This document shows positions 1-8,274 of a DNA stretch of 64,000 nucleotides, piece after piece (position 1 is the first letter of the stretch; each line of letters starts with the position of its first letter). Position numbers and translations under genes: made by a program. The notes below the pieces were generated by a model. It did no database searches, was not told the origin of the DNA, and saw nothing but the letters and a program-made list of their open reading frames with translations. Source of the DNA: Pseudomonas putida (GTDB taxonomy: Bacteria; Pseudomonadota; Gammaproteobacteria; Pseudomonadales; Pseudomonadaceae); the NCBI RefSeq assembly GCF_002741075.1, contig NZ_CP016634.1, forward strand, positions 1,504,501 through 1,568,500, read 5' to 3'.

Positions 1-912
1 TTCCGCGTCTCGATCATGCCGAGCATCTTCGGCGAAGATGCCGTGCTGCGGGTGCTGGACAAACAGGACCTGTCCGACCGGGTCAGCGGCGTGCAGTTGC
101 AGGCCCTGGGCTTTGCCGACCACACCCTGGTGGCCCTGCGCCGCCTGGCTGCCGAGCCCTACGGCATGATCCTGGTCACTGGCCCCACCGGCAGCGGCAA
201 GACCACCACCCTCTACGCCATGATCAGCGAGATCAACCACGGCGTGGACAAGATCATCACCATCGAAGACCCGGTCGAGTACCAACTGCCGGGTGTGTTG
301 CAGATCCCGGTCAACGAGAAGAAGGGGCTGACCTTCGCCCGGGGCCTGCGTTCGATCCTGCGCCATGACCCGGACAAGATCCTGGTCGGTGAGATCCGCG
401 ACCCGGACACCGCTCAGATCGCCGTGCAATCGGCCCTGACCGGGCACCTGGTGTTCACCACCATCCACGCCAACAACGTGTTCGATGTGATCGGCCGCTT
501 CAGCCAGATGCAGGTCGACCCCTACAGCTTCGTCTCGGCGCTCAACGCCGTGCTGGCCCAGCGTCTGATTCGTCTGGCCTGCCCGCACTGTGTGGTCCAT
601 GCCGAGCCGGATGACGAAACCCTGGCCGCCTCGGGGCTGACCCGCGAAGGCGTGGCCGGATGGACTTTCGTTCGCGCCCAGGGCTGCGGCCAGTGCCGTG
701 GCAGCGGTTACCGCGGACGCAGCGCCATCGCCGAATTGCTGCACCTGGATGACGACCTGCGGCAGATGATCGTCGAGCGCCGGCCCCTGTCGCAGATCAA
801 GTCGCTGGCCTGCCAGCGCGGTCTGCGCCTGCTGCGCGCCTCTGCCCTGGACCTGGTCCGCGAGGGCCGTACCACGCTTGAGGAGATCAACCGTGTCACA
901 TTTATCGCTTGA
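1..912 (+). CDS. gspE: GspE/PilB-family secretion ATPase (5' end outside window)
   Basis: Hexameric cytoplasmic ATPase that powers assembly of a pseudopilus in type II secretion or type IV pilus-like machines. The frame is open from base 1, so the protein begins upstream and only its C-terminal 303 residues are visible. Seen here: the Walker A motif GPTGSGKTT encoded at 181-207, the Asp box and Walker B region ending in VGEIRDPDTAQ near 388-420, the His box TGHLVFTTIHANN, and a zinc-type tetracysteine (CPHC then CGQC about 35 residues later), as in GspE of type II systems. It overlaps the next gene by 20 bases. No GspF-like inner membrane platform gene is in the window; it may lie upstream. 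Family assignment is firm; whether the machine is a secretion system or a pilus is not settled by this gene. Confidence 0.93.
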   Translation, partial: FRVSIMPSIFGEDAVLRVLDKQDLSDRVSGVQLQALGFADHTLVALRRLAAEPYGMILVTGPTGSGKTTTLYAMISEINHGVDKIITIEDPVEYQLPGVLQIPVNEKKGLTFARGLRSILRHDPDKILVGEIRDPDTAQIAVQSALTGHLVFTTIHANNVFDVIGRFSQMQVDPYSFVSALNAVLAQRLIRLACPHCVVHAEPDDETLAASGLTREGVAGWTFVRAQGCGQCRGSGYRGRSAIAELLHLDDDLRQMIVERRPLSQIKSLACQRGLRLLRASALDLVREGRTTLEEINRVTFIA

Positions 913-1675
913 TCGCTATTGCGCCGTGCTCGGCGCCGAGGGTGTCGGCCTGGGTCGCTGGCACGCCAACCAACACCAGTGGCTGGGCAGCCGCGCGTTC
1001 ACCTGCGACCCCGCCCAGCCGGCCTGGGCACCGGCACTGGAGGCCCTGGCCGAGCTGCTGGCCGAGCATGCGCCACGGGGTGCCCAACTGCGGGTGCTGC
1101 TGTCGGCACGCTACAGCCGCTTCTGCCTGGTGCCGTGGAGCGACGCCATCGGCCATCCACGTGAGCTGGACGCCTACGCCCGGGCCTGTTTCGAGAACCT
1201 CTATGGTCAGTCGCTGGACGACTGGCGCATCGTGCTCTCGCCAGAGCCGGCAGGGGCCTCGCGCATCGCCACTGCCTTGCCTGAAGCGCTGTTGCAGGCC
1301 TTGCAGGCACTGGGCCGGGAGAGTCGCCTGAGCCTGCGCTCGGTCCAGCCTTACCTGATGGCTGCCTACAATCGCTGCTCGGCGCAACTGGAGGAGGGCG
1401 ATTTTCTCTTCGTGCTCGCCGAACCACGGCGCAGCGTGTTGCTGCTGGCTGCCGGGGGCGCCTGGCAACAGGTACTGGCCCAAGGTTGCGCTGACAACGA
1501 CCAGGCGCTGCAGGCGTTGATCGAGCGCACTTGCGAGCTGTATGGCGAGCATCTGCCCAGGGTTTACCTGCATGCGCCGGGGCGGGGGGATGTGCCTCGC
1601 TTGGCCGCCGTGCAACTGTGCCAGCCGGCAGGCGACAGCGACCCGCTGTGCGCCATGTGGCGGGCGGTGGCTTGA
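893..1675 (+). CDS. PilM/GspL-N-like protein of the secretion cluster
   Basis: A 260-residue protein without signal peptide or obvious membrane segment. By position (directly after the ATPase and before PilN- and PilO-like genes) it is the probable cytoplasmic PilM/GspL actin-like component that couples the ATPase to the inner membrane. Sequence similarity to PilM is weak by eye; the assignment rests on gene order. I chose the GTG at 893 because a GAGGAG at 880-885 sits seven bases before it; a TTG at 878 in the same frame would lie on that ribosome site. The start lies inside the end of the ATPase gene, which suggests translational coupling. Confidence 0.6.
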   Translation: MSHLSLDRYCAVLGAEGVGLGRWHANQHQWLGSRAFTCDPAQPAWAPALEALAELLAEHAPRGAQLRVLLSARYSRFCLVPWSDAIGHPRELDAYARACFENLYGQSLDDWRIVLSPEPAGASRIATALPEALLQALQALGRESRLSLRSVQPYLMAAYNRCSAQLEEGDFLFVLAEPRRSVLLLAAGGAWQQVLAQGCADNDQALQALIERTCELYGEHLPRVYLHAPGRGDVPRLAAVQLCQPAGDSDPLCAMWRAVA

Positions 1676-1676
1676 C

Positions 1677-2219
1677 ATGCGCCGCCTCGATCTGGAATTC
1701 CAGCCAGCCCCCAGCAGCCCGATCGCCTGGTCGCTGTTGGCCCTGGGGTGCGCCGTACTGGCAGCGATGCTGCTGGTCGAGCAGCACTTGCAGGACGAAC
1801 AAGCGGACCTTCAGGCCCGGGTCCACCTGCTCGAACAGCAACTGGGGCGCCGCCCGCTCAGTGCTGCCCCCCAGAGCAGCGCCGCCAGCCTCGAGCAGGC
1901 CGAACAGCTGGCGCAGATGCGCAGCGTCTCTGAGCAACTGCAACGGCCCTGGCAACAACTGTTCGCCATGCTCGAGGGCATGCCCCAGGAAGACGTGGCG
2001 CTGTTGAGCCTGACCCCCGATGCACGCAAGGGTCAGGTCCGTATCGCCGCCGAAGCCCGCGACCTGGAAGCCATGCTGCAGTACCACCAGCGCCTGGAGC
2101 GCAGCGAGGAGTTGCGCGATGTCTCGTTGCTCAACCACGAGGTAGTGGCTGGCCAACCTGAGCATCCGGTGCGCTTCAACCTGACCGCTACCTGGGAGAC
2201 CGGCCATGCGCGTCCCTAG
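1677..2219 (+). CDS. PilN/GspL-C-like membrane protein
   Basis: A 180-residue bitopic protein: short cytoplasmic N-terminus, one membrane segment at about residues 16-36, a coiled-coil-like stretch rich in Gln, Glu and Leu at about 37-60, then a small periplasmic domain. This is the layout of PilN and of the C-terminal part of GspL. It starts one base after the previous stop and its own end overlaps the next gene by 14 bases, so it is part of one operon. The role is inferred from topology and from its place between a PilM-like and a PilO-like protein. Confidence 0.65.
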   Translation: MRRLDLEFQPAPSSPIAWSLLALGCAVLAAMLLVEQHLQDEQADLQARVHLLEQQLGRRPLSAAPQSSAASLEQAEQLAQMRSVSEQLQRPWQQLFAMLEGMPQEDVALLSLTPDARKGQVRIAAEARDLEAMLQYHQRLERSEELRDVSLLNHEVVAGQPEHPVRFNLTATWETGHARP

Positions 2220-2757
2220 CCTGATACTCCACGAACGCCTTGCGCGCCTGGGCCGTGTCGGATGCGCCGCAGCCGCCGTCGGCACGCTGGCGCTGCTGGT
2301 CGGTGTCACCTGGGTACTGCCGCAATGGCAGGTCGTGCGCGAGCTGCGGGCCAGCGAGGCCGATGCCGAAGTGCAGGTGCAGCGGGTCAAGCGCGGCGAG
2401 CTCAAGGTGGCGGTCCAGCCTGAGCAGCAGGCGCTGGACAGTCTGCGTCAGCAACTGCCCGGCCAACCCCAGGCCAGCGAGCTGATCGAGCGCCTGTATC
2501 ACCTGGCCAGCGCCCAGCGCATCAGCCTGGCCCGTGGCGAATACGCCCTGGGCGTCGACCCGAAGACTCAACTGGCGCGCTATCAGATCGTCCTGCCGGT
2601 ACGCGGCAGCTACCCGCAGATCCGTGGCTTTCTCCAGGCGCTGCTTGGCCAGGTACCGACCCTGGTGCTCGAAGACCTGGAGCTGCAACGCAAGCGCATC
2701 GGTGAGCGCGAGCTCAACGGTCGCCTGCGCATGACCCTTTACCTGTCGAGGTCGTGA
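2206..2757 (+). CDS. PilO/GspM-like membrane protein
   Basis: A 183-residue bitopic protein with a membrane segment near residues 17-38, a Glu/Gln-rich helical stretch at about 45-75 and a C-terminal ferredoxin-like periplasmic domain containing the phrase LPVRGSYPQIRGFLQALL, which is typical of PilO. PilO pairs with PilN in the inner membrane alignment complex. The start overlaps the previous gene and the stop overlaps the next by one base (TGATG). Topology and operon position support the call. Confidence 0.7.
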   Translation: MRVPSLILHERLARLGRVGCAAAAVGTLALLVGVTWVLPQWQVVRELRASEADAEVQVQRVKRGELKVAVQPEQQALDSLRQQLPGQPQASELIERLYHLASAQRISLARGEYALGVDPKTQLARYQIVLPVRGSYPQIRGFLQALLGQVPTLVLEDLELQRKRIGERELNGRLRMTLYLSRS

Positions 2758-3260
2758 TGAACACTCAGCGCGCGGTGATGTGGGTCGGTTTTCTCGGGCT
2801 TTCAGGCGCTCTGGCCTGGGCGCCAGGGCATTGGTTCGGCCAGCAGGACAGTGTCGAGCCCCTTGCGGGTAAACCCGCTGCCACGACAATCAGCGCCCAA
2901 ACAGAACCTGTGGGTTTACCCGTGAAGGGAAAAACACAGGCCTCAACCGACCTGTTCCCGGCCCAGCAATGGACCGCGCCAAAAACCATGGCCACCGTCA
3001 CTGAGCAACCTGTTGCTGCGGCGCCGGTGGTGGAGGCCGCACCCACCGCCCCGGTGCTGCCGTTCCAGTTCGTCGGCCGTTTGGGGGATCGCGACGACCT
3101 GCAGGTGTTCCTGCAGAGCGGCGAGAAACTCTACGTCGTGCGTCAGGGCGATGTGATCGAACACACCTACCGCCTGGACCGGATTTCGGCCACCGAGCTG
3201 GACCTGGTCTACCTGCCTTTGCACCAGTCACAGACGTTGTCTGTCGGGAGCGCACCATGA
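2757..3260 (+). CDS. GspC/PilP-like periplasmic linker protein, carrying an in-frame REP palindrome
   Basis: A 167-residue protein with one N-terminal membrane segment (about residues 7-24), a Pro/Ala/Thr-rich linker and a small beta domain at about 102-160 (from PFQFVGRLGDRDDLQVFLQ), as in the homology region of GspC and PilP that contacts the secretin N0 domain. Bases 2861-2930 are a REP palindrome like those found between genes elsewhere in this window, here read in frame and encoding part of the linker (PLAGKPAATT ... VGLPVKGK). The ATG at 2757 was taken because GTG 2754 adds only one residue. The stop overlaps the secretin start (ATGA). Confidence 0.72.
   Translation: MNTQRAVMWVGFLGLSGALAWAPGHWFGQQDSVEPLAGKPAATTISAQTEPVGLPVKGKTQASTDLFPAQQWTAPKTMATVTEQPVAAAPVVEAAPTAPVLPFQFVGRLGDRDDLQVFLQSGEKLYVVRQGDVIEHTYRLDRISATELDLVYLPLHQSQTLSVGSAP
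2861..2930. repeat. REP palindrome inside a coding sequence
   Basis: Inverted pair CTTGCGGGTAAACCCGC and GGGTTTACCCGTGAAGG separated by about 30 bases. The same cores occur in noncoding DNA at several other places in this window. Here the element is within the linker of the GspC/PilP-like gene and keeps the frame open. Confidence 0.8.
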
Positions 3261-5113
3261 AGCCTTCGAAGTTGTGCAAGCCTGCTCCGTTCATGATGCT
3301 GGCGTTGTGCGTGGCCCTGGCGGGCTGCGGCTCCAGCGGTACGCGCAAGGACAGCGCCGAACTGATGAAGGAGGGCCAGTATGAGGCGGGCATCGCCATG
3401 CTGGAGAACGCCCTGCGGGAGGACCCGCGTGACACCGAGCTGAACATCGCCCTGGCACATGGCCGCCAGCAAGCCGTCGAGGCGCTGCTGACCCAGTCCG
3501 ACGCCGACCGTATCCGCCATGATTTTGCCAGCGCACGCATGGGCTATGGCCGGGTCCTGACCATCGAACCGAACAACCGTCGGGCCCAGGAAGGTATTCG
3601 CCAGCTGGAACTGGTGCGCAACCTCGACGAGCGCGTGGCCATGGGCCAGGCGGCGCTGCGCCAGGGCGATCTGTTCGGCGCCGAGCGCTATATGCGCGAT
3701 GTGCTGCGCCTGGATCCGCAGAACCAGAAGGGCATTGCGCTTCGCAGCGACATCGAGAACGTCCAGGCGCGCACCGCGCAGCCGTTCCCGCAGTTGCGCA
3801 GCAAGCTGGAGCGCCCGGTGACCCTGGAGTTCCGTGACGCCAACCTCAAGACCATCTTCGAGGTGCTGTCCCAGGTCGCCGGGATCAACTTCATCTTCGA
3901 CAAGGACCTGCGCCCGGACATGAAAGCCACCATCTTCGTGCGCGATGTGCGCATCGAGGACGCCGTGGCCCTGCTGCTGGAGCAGAACCAACTGCACCAG
4001 AAGATCGTCAACGACAACACCCTGCTGATCTACCCCGACTCGCCGCAGAAGACCAAGGACTACCAGGAACTGGTCATGCGCACGTTCTACCTGACCAGCA
4101 TCGACGCCAACACCGCGCTGAACATGGTCAAGACCATGCTCAAGACCCGCGATGTGTTCGTGGACGAGCGCCTGAACACCCTGACCATGCGCGACACCCC
4201 CGATGCCATTCGCATGGCCGAGAAGCTTTTGCAGTCCCAGGACCAGTCCAACCCGGAAGTGGTCCTGGAAGTGGAGGTGATGGAGGTGGCCCGGTCGCGC
4301 ATCCTGGACCTGGGCCTGCAATGGCCGAGCACCTTTGGCGTGCTCAACGATGAGGGCAACCCGGTCAGCGTGCTCGACCAGCTGCGCGGCATCGACTCCA
4401 GCCGTATCAGCATCGCCCCGGCGCCCCAGGCCAAGATCAACGCCGCCGACAAAGACATCAACACCCTGGCCAGCCCGGTGATCCGTGTCAGCAACCGTGA
4501 GCAGGCGCGCATCCACATCGGCCAGCGGGTGCCGATCATCAGCGCCACGTCGGTGCCGTCGACCCAGGGCCCGGTAATTACCGAGAGCGTCACCTACCTG
4601 GATGTGGGTCTGAAGCTCGAAGTGCAGCCCACCGTGCACCTGAACAACGAAGTGGCGATCAAGGTAGCCCTGGAAGTGAGCAACGCCACCCCGCTGGAGC
4701 CGACTCGCCAGGGCACCATCCCGGTTCAGGTCGATACCCGCAACGCCCAGACCAGCCTGCGTCTGCACGATGGCGAGACCCAGGTGCTGGCAGGCCTGGT
4801 ACGCAACGACCTGACCTCCAGCGGCAACAAGATCCCCGGCCTTGGCGACATCCCCGGCCTGGGCCGGCTGTTCGGCAGCAACCGCGACGACAAGAGCAAG
4901 TCCGAGCTGGTGCTGGCGATCACCCCGCGCATCGTGCGCAACCTGCCGTACCAGAGCCCGTCGGACATGGAGTTCGCCACCGGCACCGAGTCGAGCCTGC
5001 AGGTGCGCCAGCAGATGATGGCTCCGGTCGCGCAGCCTGAGGCCGAGCCGACCCAGGGTGCGGTCGCCACCGTGCCGGCCGCGGTCACCACCCCGGTGGG
5101 CCCACGGCCATGA
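3257..5113 (+). CDS. Lipoprotein secretin with N-terminal TPR-like repeats
   Basis: Outer membrane secretin, 618 residues, the channel of the secretion or pilus-like machine. Order of parts: lipoprotein signal ending in LAGC (Cys24), TPR-like helical repeats at about 30-170, a secretin/TonB N-terminal (N0) domain at about 180-245, an N1-type domain at about 265-345, and the secretin beta-barrel domain at about 345-575 with the signature VPIISATS...GPVITESVTYLDVGLKLEVQP split over the gate region and the typical end GDIPGLGRLFGSN. TPR plus lipoprotein secretins resemble MshL/PilQ-type and non-classical GspD proteins rather than canonical XcpQ. It overlaps both neighbours by four bases (ATGA), so it is translated with them. 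A lipidated secretin may not need a separate pilotin. Confidence 0.88.
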   Translation: MKPSKLCKPAPFMMLALCVALAGCGSSGTRKDSAELMKEGQYEAGIAMLENALREDPRDTELNIALAHGRQQAVEALLTQSDADRIRHDFASARMGYGRVLTIEPNNRRAQEGIRQLELVRNLDERVAMGQAALRQGDLFGAERYMRDVLRLDPQNQKGIALRSDIENVQARTAQPFPQLRSKLERPVTLEFRDANLKTIFEVLSQVAGINFIFDKDLRPDMKATIFVRDVRIEDAVALLLEQNQLHQKIVNDNTLLIYPDSPQKTKDYQELVMRTFYLTSIDANTALNMVKTMLKTRDVFVDERLNTLTMRDTPDAIRMAEKLLQSQDQSNPEVVLEVEVMEVARSRILDLGLQWPSTFGVLNDEGNPVSVLDQLRGIDSSRISIAPAPQAKINAADKDINTLASPVIRVSNREQARIHIGQRVPIISATSVPSTQGPVITESVTYLDVGLKLEVQPTVHLNNEVAIKVALEVSNATPLEPTRQGTIPVQVDTRNAQTSLRLHDGETQVLAGLVRNDLTSSGNKIPGLGDIPGLGRLFGSNRDDKSKSELVLAITPRIVRNLPYQSPSDMEFATGTESSLQVRQQMMAPVAQPEAEPTQGAVATVPAAVTTPVGPRP

Positions 5114-5583
5114 AACGCCAGCAGCAGGGGTTCAGCCTGGTCGAAGTGGTGGTGACCCTGGCATTGCTCGGGTTGCTCGCCAGCATGGCCGCGCCCCTGA
5201 CCGAAACCGTGGTGCGCCGGGGCAAGGAGCAGCAACTGCGTGAGGCGCTGTACCAGATCCGCGATGCCATCGATGCCTACAAGCGTGCCTTCGATGCCGG
5301 CTATATCGAAAAACGCCTGGACAGCAGTGGCTACCCGCCGAGCCTGGATGTGCTGGTGGAAGGGGTGCGCGACGTGCGCAGCGCCAAAGGGGCGAAGTTC
5401 TACTTCCTGCGGCGCATCCCCCACGATCCGCTGGTGGCGGCCAAGCGCGAGGACGAGGGAGGCTGGGGCCTGCGCGCCTACGACAGCAGCGCCGACAACC
5501 CGCGCGATGGCAAGGACGTCTTCGATGTGTATTCCAAGGCCACCGGTACTGGCCTGAACGGCATCCCTTACGGGCAATGGTGA
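5110..5583 (+). CDS. gspG: Type II secretion pseudopilin (GspG-like)
   Basis: A 157-residue pseudopilin. It has a short basic leader ending in Gly, then FSLVEVVVTLALLGLLASM, the type III signal peptide with Phe+1 and Glu+5 processed by a prepilin peptidase. After the N-terminal helix comes a domain with the GspG-like phrases LDVLVEG and FYFLRRIPHDPL. A major pseudopilin builds the periplasmic piston. Its start overlaps the secretin stop (ATGA). Confidence 0.85.
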   Translation: MKRQQQGFSLVEVVVTLALLGLLASMAAPLTETVVRRGKEQQLREALYQIRDAIDAYKRAFDAGYIEKRLDSSGYPPSLDVLVEGVRDVRSAKGAKFYFLRRIPHDPLVAAKREDEGGWGLRAYDSSADNPRDGKDVFDVYSKATGTGLNGIPYGQW

Positions 5584-5588
5584 CGGTC

Positions 5589-5963
5589 ATGAAACGCAAC
5601 CGTGGCTTTACCCTCATCGAACTGCTGGTGGTCATGGCGATCATCGCCACCCTGATGACCATCGCCTTGCCGCGTTATTTCAACAGCCTTGAGGCCTCCC
5701 GCGAGGCCACGCTGCGCCAGAGCCTGGCCGTGCTGCGCGAGGCCTTGGACCATTACTACGGCGATACCGGCCATTACCCCGAGTCCCTGGAGCAACTGGT
5801 GGAGCAGCGCTACCTGCGCAACACCCCGGTGGACCCGATCACCGAGCGCAGCGACGCCTGGCAACTGGTGCCGCCGCCGGAGGGTGTGACCGGTGGGGTG
5901 GCCGATATCAAGAGCGGGGCAACGGGGAGGGCGCGTGATGGCAGCCTCTATGCCGAATGGTAA
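5589..5963 (+). CDS. Second GspG-like pseudopilin
   Basis: A 124-residue pseudopilin with leader MKRNRG and mature start FTLIELLVVMAIIATLMTIA, so Glu+5 is present. The C-terminal part has the GspG-like phrases HYPESLEQLVEQRYLRNTPVDP and a terminal DGSLYAEW. It starts five bases after the preceding stop; ATG 5577 in the same frame would add four residues before the leader. It is shorter than the first pseudopilin and could be either the major subunit or a minor one. The next gene starts inside it. Confidence 0.83.
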   Translation: MKRNRGFTLIELLVVMAIIATLMTIALPRYFNSLEASREATLRQSLAVLREALDHYYGDTGHYPESLEQLVEQRYLRNTPVDPITERSDAWQLVPPPEGVTGGVADIKSGATGRARDGSLYAEW

Positions 5964-6465
5964 GGCCTGCGCGGGCTTCACTTATCTGGGCGTGCTGTTT
6001 CTGATCGCGGTCAGCAGCATGGCCCTGGCCGCCACCGGCACCCTCTGGGCCACGGCCGCCCAGCGCGAGCACGAGCGCCAGCTGCTGTGGATCGGCGGCC
6101 AGTACGCTCAGGCGCTGCGCAGCTACTACCGGGCATCACCGGGCCTGGCCCAGTACCCCCAGGCACTGGAAGATCTGCTGGAGGACAACCGCTTCCCATC
6201 GCCTCAACGGCACATCCGCCGCTTGTACCCCGACCCGATCACCAACGGCGAGGAGTGGGGCCTGATGCGTTCGGAGGACGGGCGGATCACCGGCGTCCAC
6301 AGCCGCTCGGACGCCACGCCCCTCAAACGCAGTGGCTTCGATGCGCAGTGGTCCGGCTTCGAGGGGCTCGAGCACTACAGCGACTGGCAGTTCGTCGCCG
6401 AGCAGCCCTTCGCCGAGAGCACCGGCGGTGCCCGTAGCCACAGCGGCCCGGGAGATACGCCATGA
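5938..6465 (+). CDS. Third pseudopilin-like protein lacking Glu+5
   Basis: A 175-residue pilin-like protein. The leader ends in ...CAG and the mature part begins FTYLGVLFLIAVSSMALA, with Gly instead of Glu at position +5. GspK, the tip pseudopilin of classical systems, also lacks Glu+5, so a tip role is possible (inference). The body has YPQALEDLLEDNRFPS...RRLYPDPITNGEEWGL, resembling the other two pseudopilins. I took ATG 5938, which overlaps the previous gene by 26 bases; ATG 5950 is a possible alternative. The stop overlaps the csgE start (ATGA), which ties the secretion genes to the curli genes. Confidence 0.72.
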   Translation: MAASMPNGKACAGFTYLGVLFLIAVSSMALAATGTLWATAAQREHERQLLWIGGQYAQALRSYYRASPGLAQYPQALEDLLEDNRFPSPQRHIRRLYPDPITNGEEWGLMRSEDGRITGVHSRSDATPLKRSGFDAQWSGFEGLEHYSDWQFVAEQPFAESTGGARSHSGPGDTP

Positions 6466-6863
6466 AATCGCTTGCCGCGCTGTGCTGCCTGTACCTGCTG
6501 CTGGCCTTGCCTGGCGCCCCAGCCCGTGCCGACGCCGAAGACGAGATGAAGGGCTTCATCGTCGACAACACCATCTCGCACATCGGCCATGACTTCTACA
6601 ACGACTTCACCGACCGCCTGCGCGCCACGAGCCGCCTGGATTTCAACCTGGTAGTGCGCGAACGCCCCGACGCCCGTTGGGGCAGCCTGGTGACGGTGGA
6701 ATACGAACGCGAGGTGTTGTACCGGCGCTTCCTGCCGCCCAACACCACGCAACTCAAAGACGAGGCCGTCGCGGCGGCGGACCTGGTCAAGCAGCAGATC
6801 ATCCAGCGCAAGCTGCAACGGCTGCTGCAGGACACCACTGATCTGGAGAGGGACGAGCTATGA
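6462..6863 (+). CDS. csgE: Curli assembly factor CsgE
   Basis: Periplasmic 133-residue protein that delivers curlin subunits to the CsgG channel and caps it. An N-terminal signal peptide (about residues 1-23, ending in PARADA) precedes the conserved CsgE body with GFIVDNTISHIGHDFYNDF and QLKDEAVAAADLVKQQI. Length matches the family. It overlaps the pseudopilin gene before it and csgF after it by four bases each. Confidence 0.92.
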   Translation: MKSLAALCCLYLLLALPGAPARADAEDEMKGFIVDNTISHIGHDFYNDFTDRLRATSRLDFNLVVRERPDARWGSLVTVEYEREVLYRRFLPPNTTQLKDEAVAAADLVKQQIIQRKLQRLLQDTTDLERDEL

Positions 6864-7279
6864 GCAACCACATTTCCCGGTGCGTCGCCGTCTGCCTGCT
6901 GGCCGGCGCCTTCGCCGGTCACGCCCAGGCCACGGAGCTTGTGTACACCCCGGTCAACCCGGCGTTCGGCGGCAACCCGCTCAACGGCACCTGGCTTTTG
7001 AACAACGCCCAGGCGCAGAACGACCATGACGACCCAGACCTCAAGGACCGTGCCTCGGCCTTCGCCGGCACCTCGGCCCTGGAGCGCTTCAGCAACCAGC
7101 TCGAATCGCGGCTGTTGTCCCAGTTACTGGACAACATCAACGACGGCAAGACCGGCAGCCTTTCTACGGATTCGTTCCTGATCGATGTGATCGACGATTC
7201 CGGGGCCCTCAGCATCAAGGTCACCGACCGTGCGACAGGGGAAGTCTCGATCATCGAGGTCAGCGGCCTGAACCCCTGA
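6860..7279 (+). CDS. csgF: Curli assembly factor CsgF
   Basis: Surface-exposed 139-residue protein that binds CsgG and anchors the nucleator CsgB at the outer membrane. Signal peptide at about residues 1-24, then the CsgF hallmark LVYTPVNPAFGGNPLNGTWL, whose N-terminal part inserts into the CsgG pore in the known structure. The start overlaps the csgE stop (ATGA). Confidence 0.93.
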   Translation: MSNHISRCVAVCLLAGAFAGHAQATELVYTPVNPAFGGNPLNGTWLLNNAQAQNDHDDPDLKDRASAFAGTSALERFSNQLESRLLSQLLDNINDGKTGSLSTDSFLIDVIDDSGALSIKVTDRATGEVSIIEVSGLNP

Positions 7280-7308
7280 GAGGGAAGGGTCAATAGGGGA
7301 GAACGACC

Positions 7309-8148
7309 ATGAAACGCTTGCTGAGCACACTGCTGATCCTCACCACCTTGCAAGGCTGCGGCCTGCGCGAGCCGATGCCCGCCGAACAGGATACGGAGAC
7401 CCCGACCCTGACCCCGCGTGCCTCGACCTACTACGACCTGATCAACATGCCACGGCCCAAGGGCAGGCTGATGGCGGTGGTGTATGGCTTCCGTGACCAG
7501 ACCGGCCAGTACAAGCCGACCCCGGCAAGCTCCTTCTCCACCAGCGTCACCCAGGGCGCGGCGAGCATGTTGATGGACGCCTTGAGCGCCAGCGGCTGGT
7601 TCGTGGTCCTGGAGCGCGAAGGCCTGCAGAACCTGTTGACCGAGCGCAAGATCATCCGCGCTTCGCAAAAGAAACCCGACGCGCCCTTGAACATCCAGGG
7701 CGAGTTGCCACCCCTGCAGGCGGCCAACCTGATGCTCGAAGGTGGCATCATCGCCTACGACACCAACGTGCGCAGTGGTGGGGAGGGGGCTCGCTACCTG
7801 GGGATCGACCTGTCCCGCGAGTACCGGGTTGACCAGGTGACCGTGAACCTGCGGGCGGTGGATGTGCGCAGCGGCCAGGTGCTGGCCAACGTGATGACCA
7901 GCAAGACCATCTACTCGATCGGCCGTAGCGCCGGGGTGTTCAAGTTCATCGAGTTCAAGAAGCTGCTCGAAGCTGAGGTGGGCTACACCACCAACGAACC
8001 GGCCCAGCTGTGCGTGCTCTCGGCGATCGAGGCAGCGGTGGGGCACCTGTTGGCCCAGGGCATCGAGCGCCGGTTGTGGCAGGTGGCGGATGCAGGGGAG
8101 GGTAATGCGCAGGTGGACAAGTTCCTGAGCCAGAACCAGCAGCCGTGA
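7309..8148 (+). CDS. csgG: Curli secretion channel CsgG (lipoprotein)
   Basis: Outer membrane lipoprotein, 279 residues, forming the nonameric pore that exports curlins. The lipobox LQGC lies at about residue 17; the mature part contains VVYGFRDQTGQYKP and SASGWFVVLEREGLQNLLTERK, both typical of CsgG. It follows csgF by 29 bases with a good ribosome site (AGGGGAGAA), so csgEFG end the secretion operon. After the stop there is only a REP region, then the convergent alkB. Confidence 0.95.
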   Translation: MKRLLSTLLILTTLQGCGLREPMPAEQDTETPTLTPRASTYYDLINMPRPKGRLMAVVYGFRDQTGQYKPTPASSFSTSVTQGAASMLMDALSASGWFVVLEREGLQNLLTERKIIRASQKKPDAPLNIQGELPPLQAANLMLEGGIIAYDTNVRSGGEGARYLGIDLSREYRVDQVTVNLRAVDVRSGQVLANVMTSKTIYSIGRSAGVFKFIEFKKLLEAEVGYTTNEPAQLCVLSAIEAAVGHLLAQGIERRLWQVADAGEGNAQVDKFLSQNQQP

Positions 8149-8150
8149 TG

Positions 8151-8254
8151 GCCTGTGCCGGCCTCTTCGCGGGTAAATCGGAGCGCCGAACCGCCGCTCC
8201 CACAGGGATCGCATCGCGCCTCAGGGCAGCGGTGTGCCTGTGGGAGTGGGAACA
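8151..8254. repeat. REP-type inverted repeat between csgG and alkB
   Basis: Degenerate pair of REP cores (CCTCTTCGCGGGTAAATCGG and CCTGTGGGAGTGGGAACAG) in the convergent gap between csgG and alkB; it may help end or stabilise the transcripts. Confidence 0.6.
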
Positions 8255-8274
8255 GCCCAGCCCTGTGTCTACCG

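Noticed and set aside
3209..4768. 519-residue minus-strand frame opposite the secretin gene
   Set aside because: Composition is that of a high-GC shadow frame, and it lacks a ribosome site or known domains.
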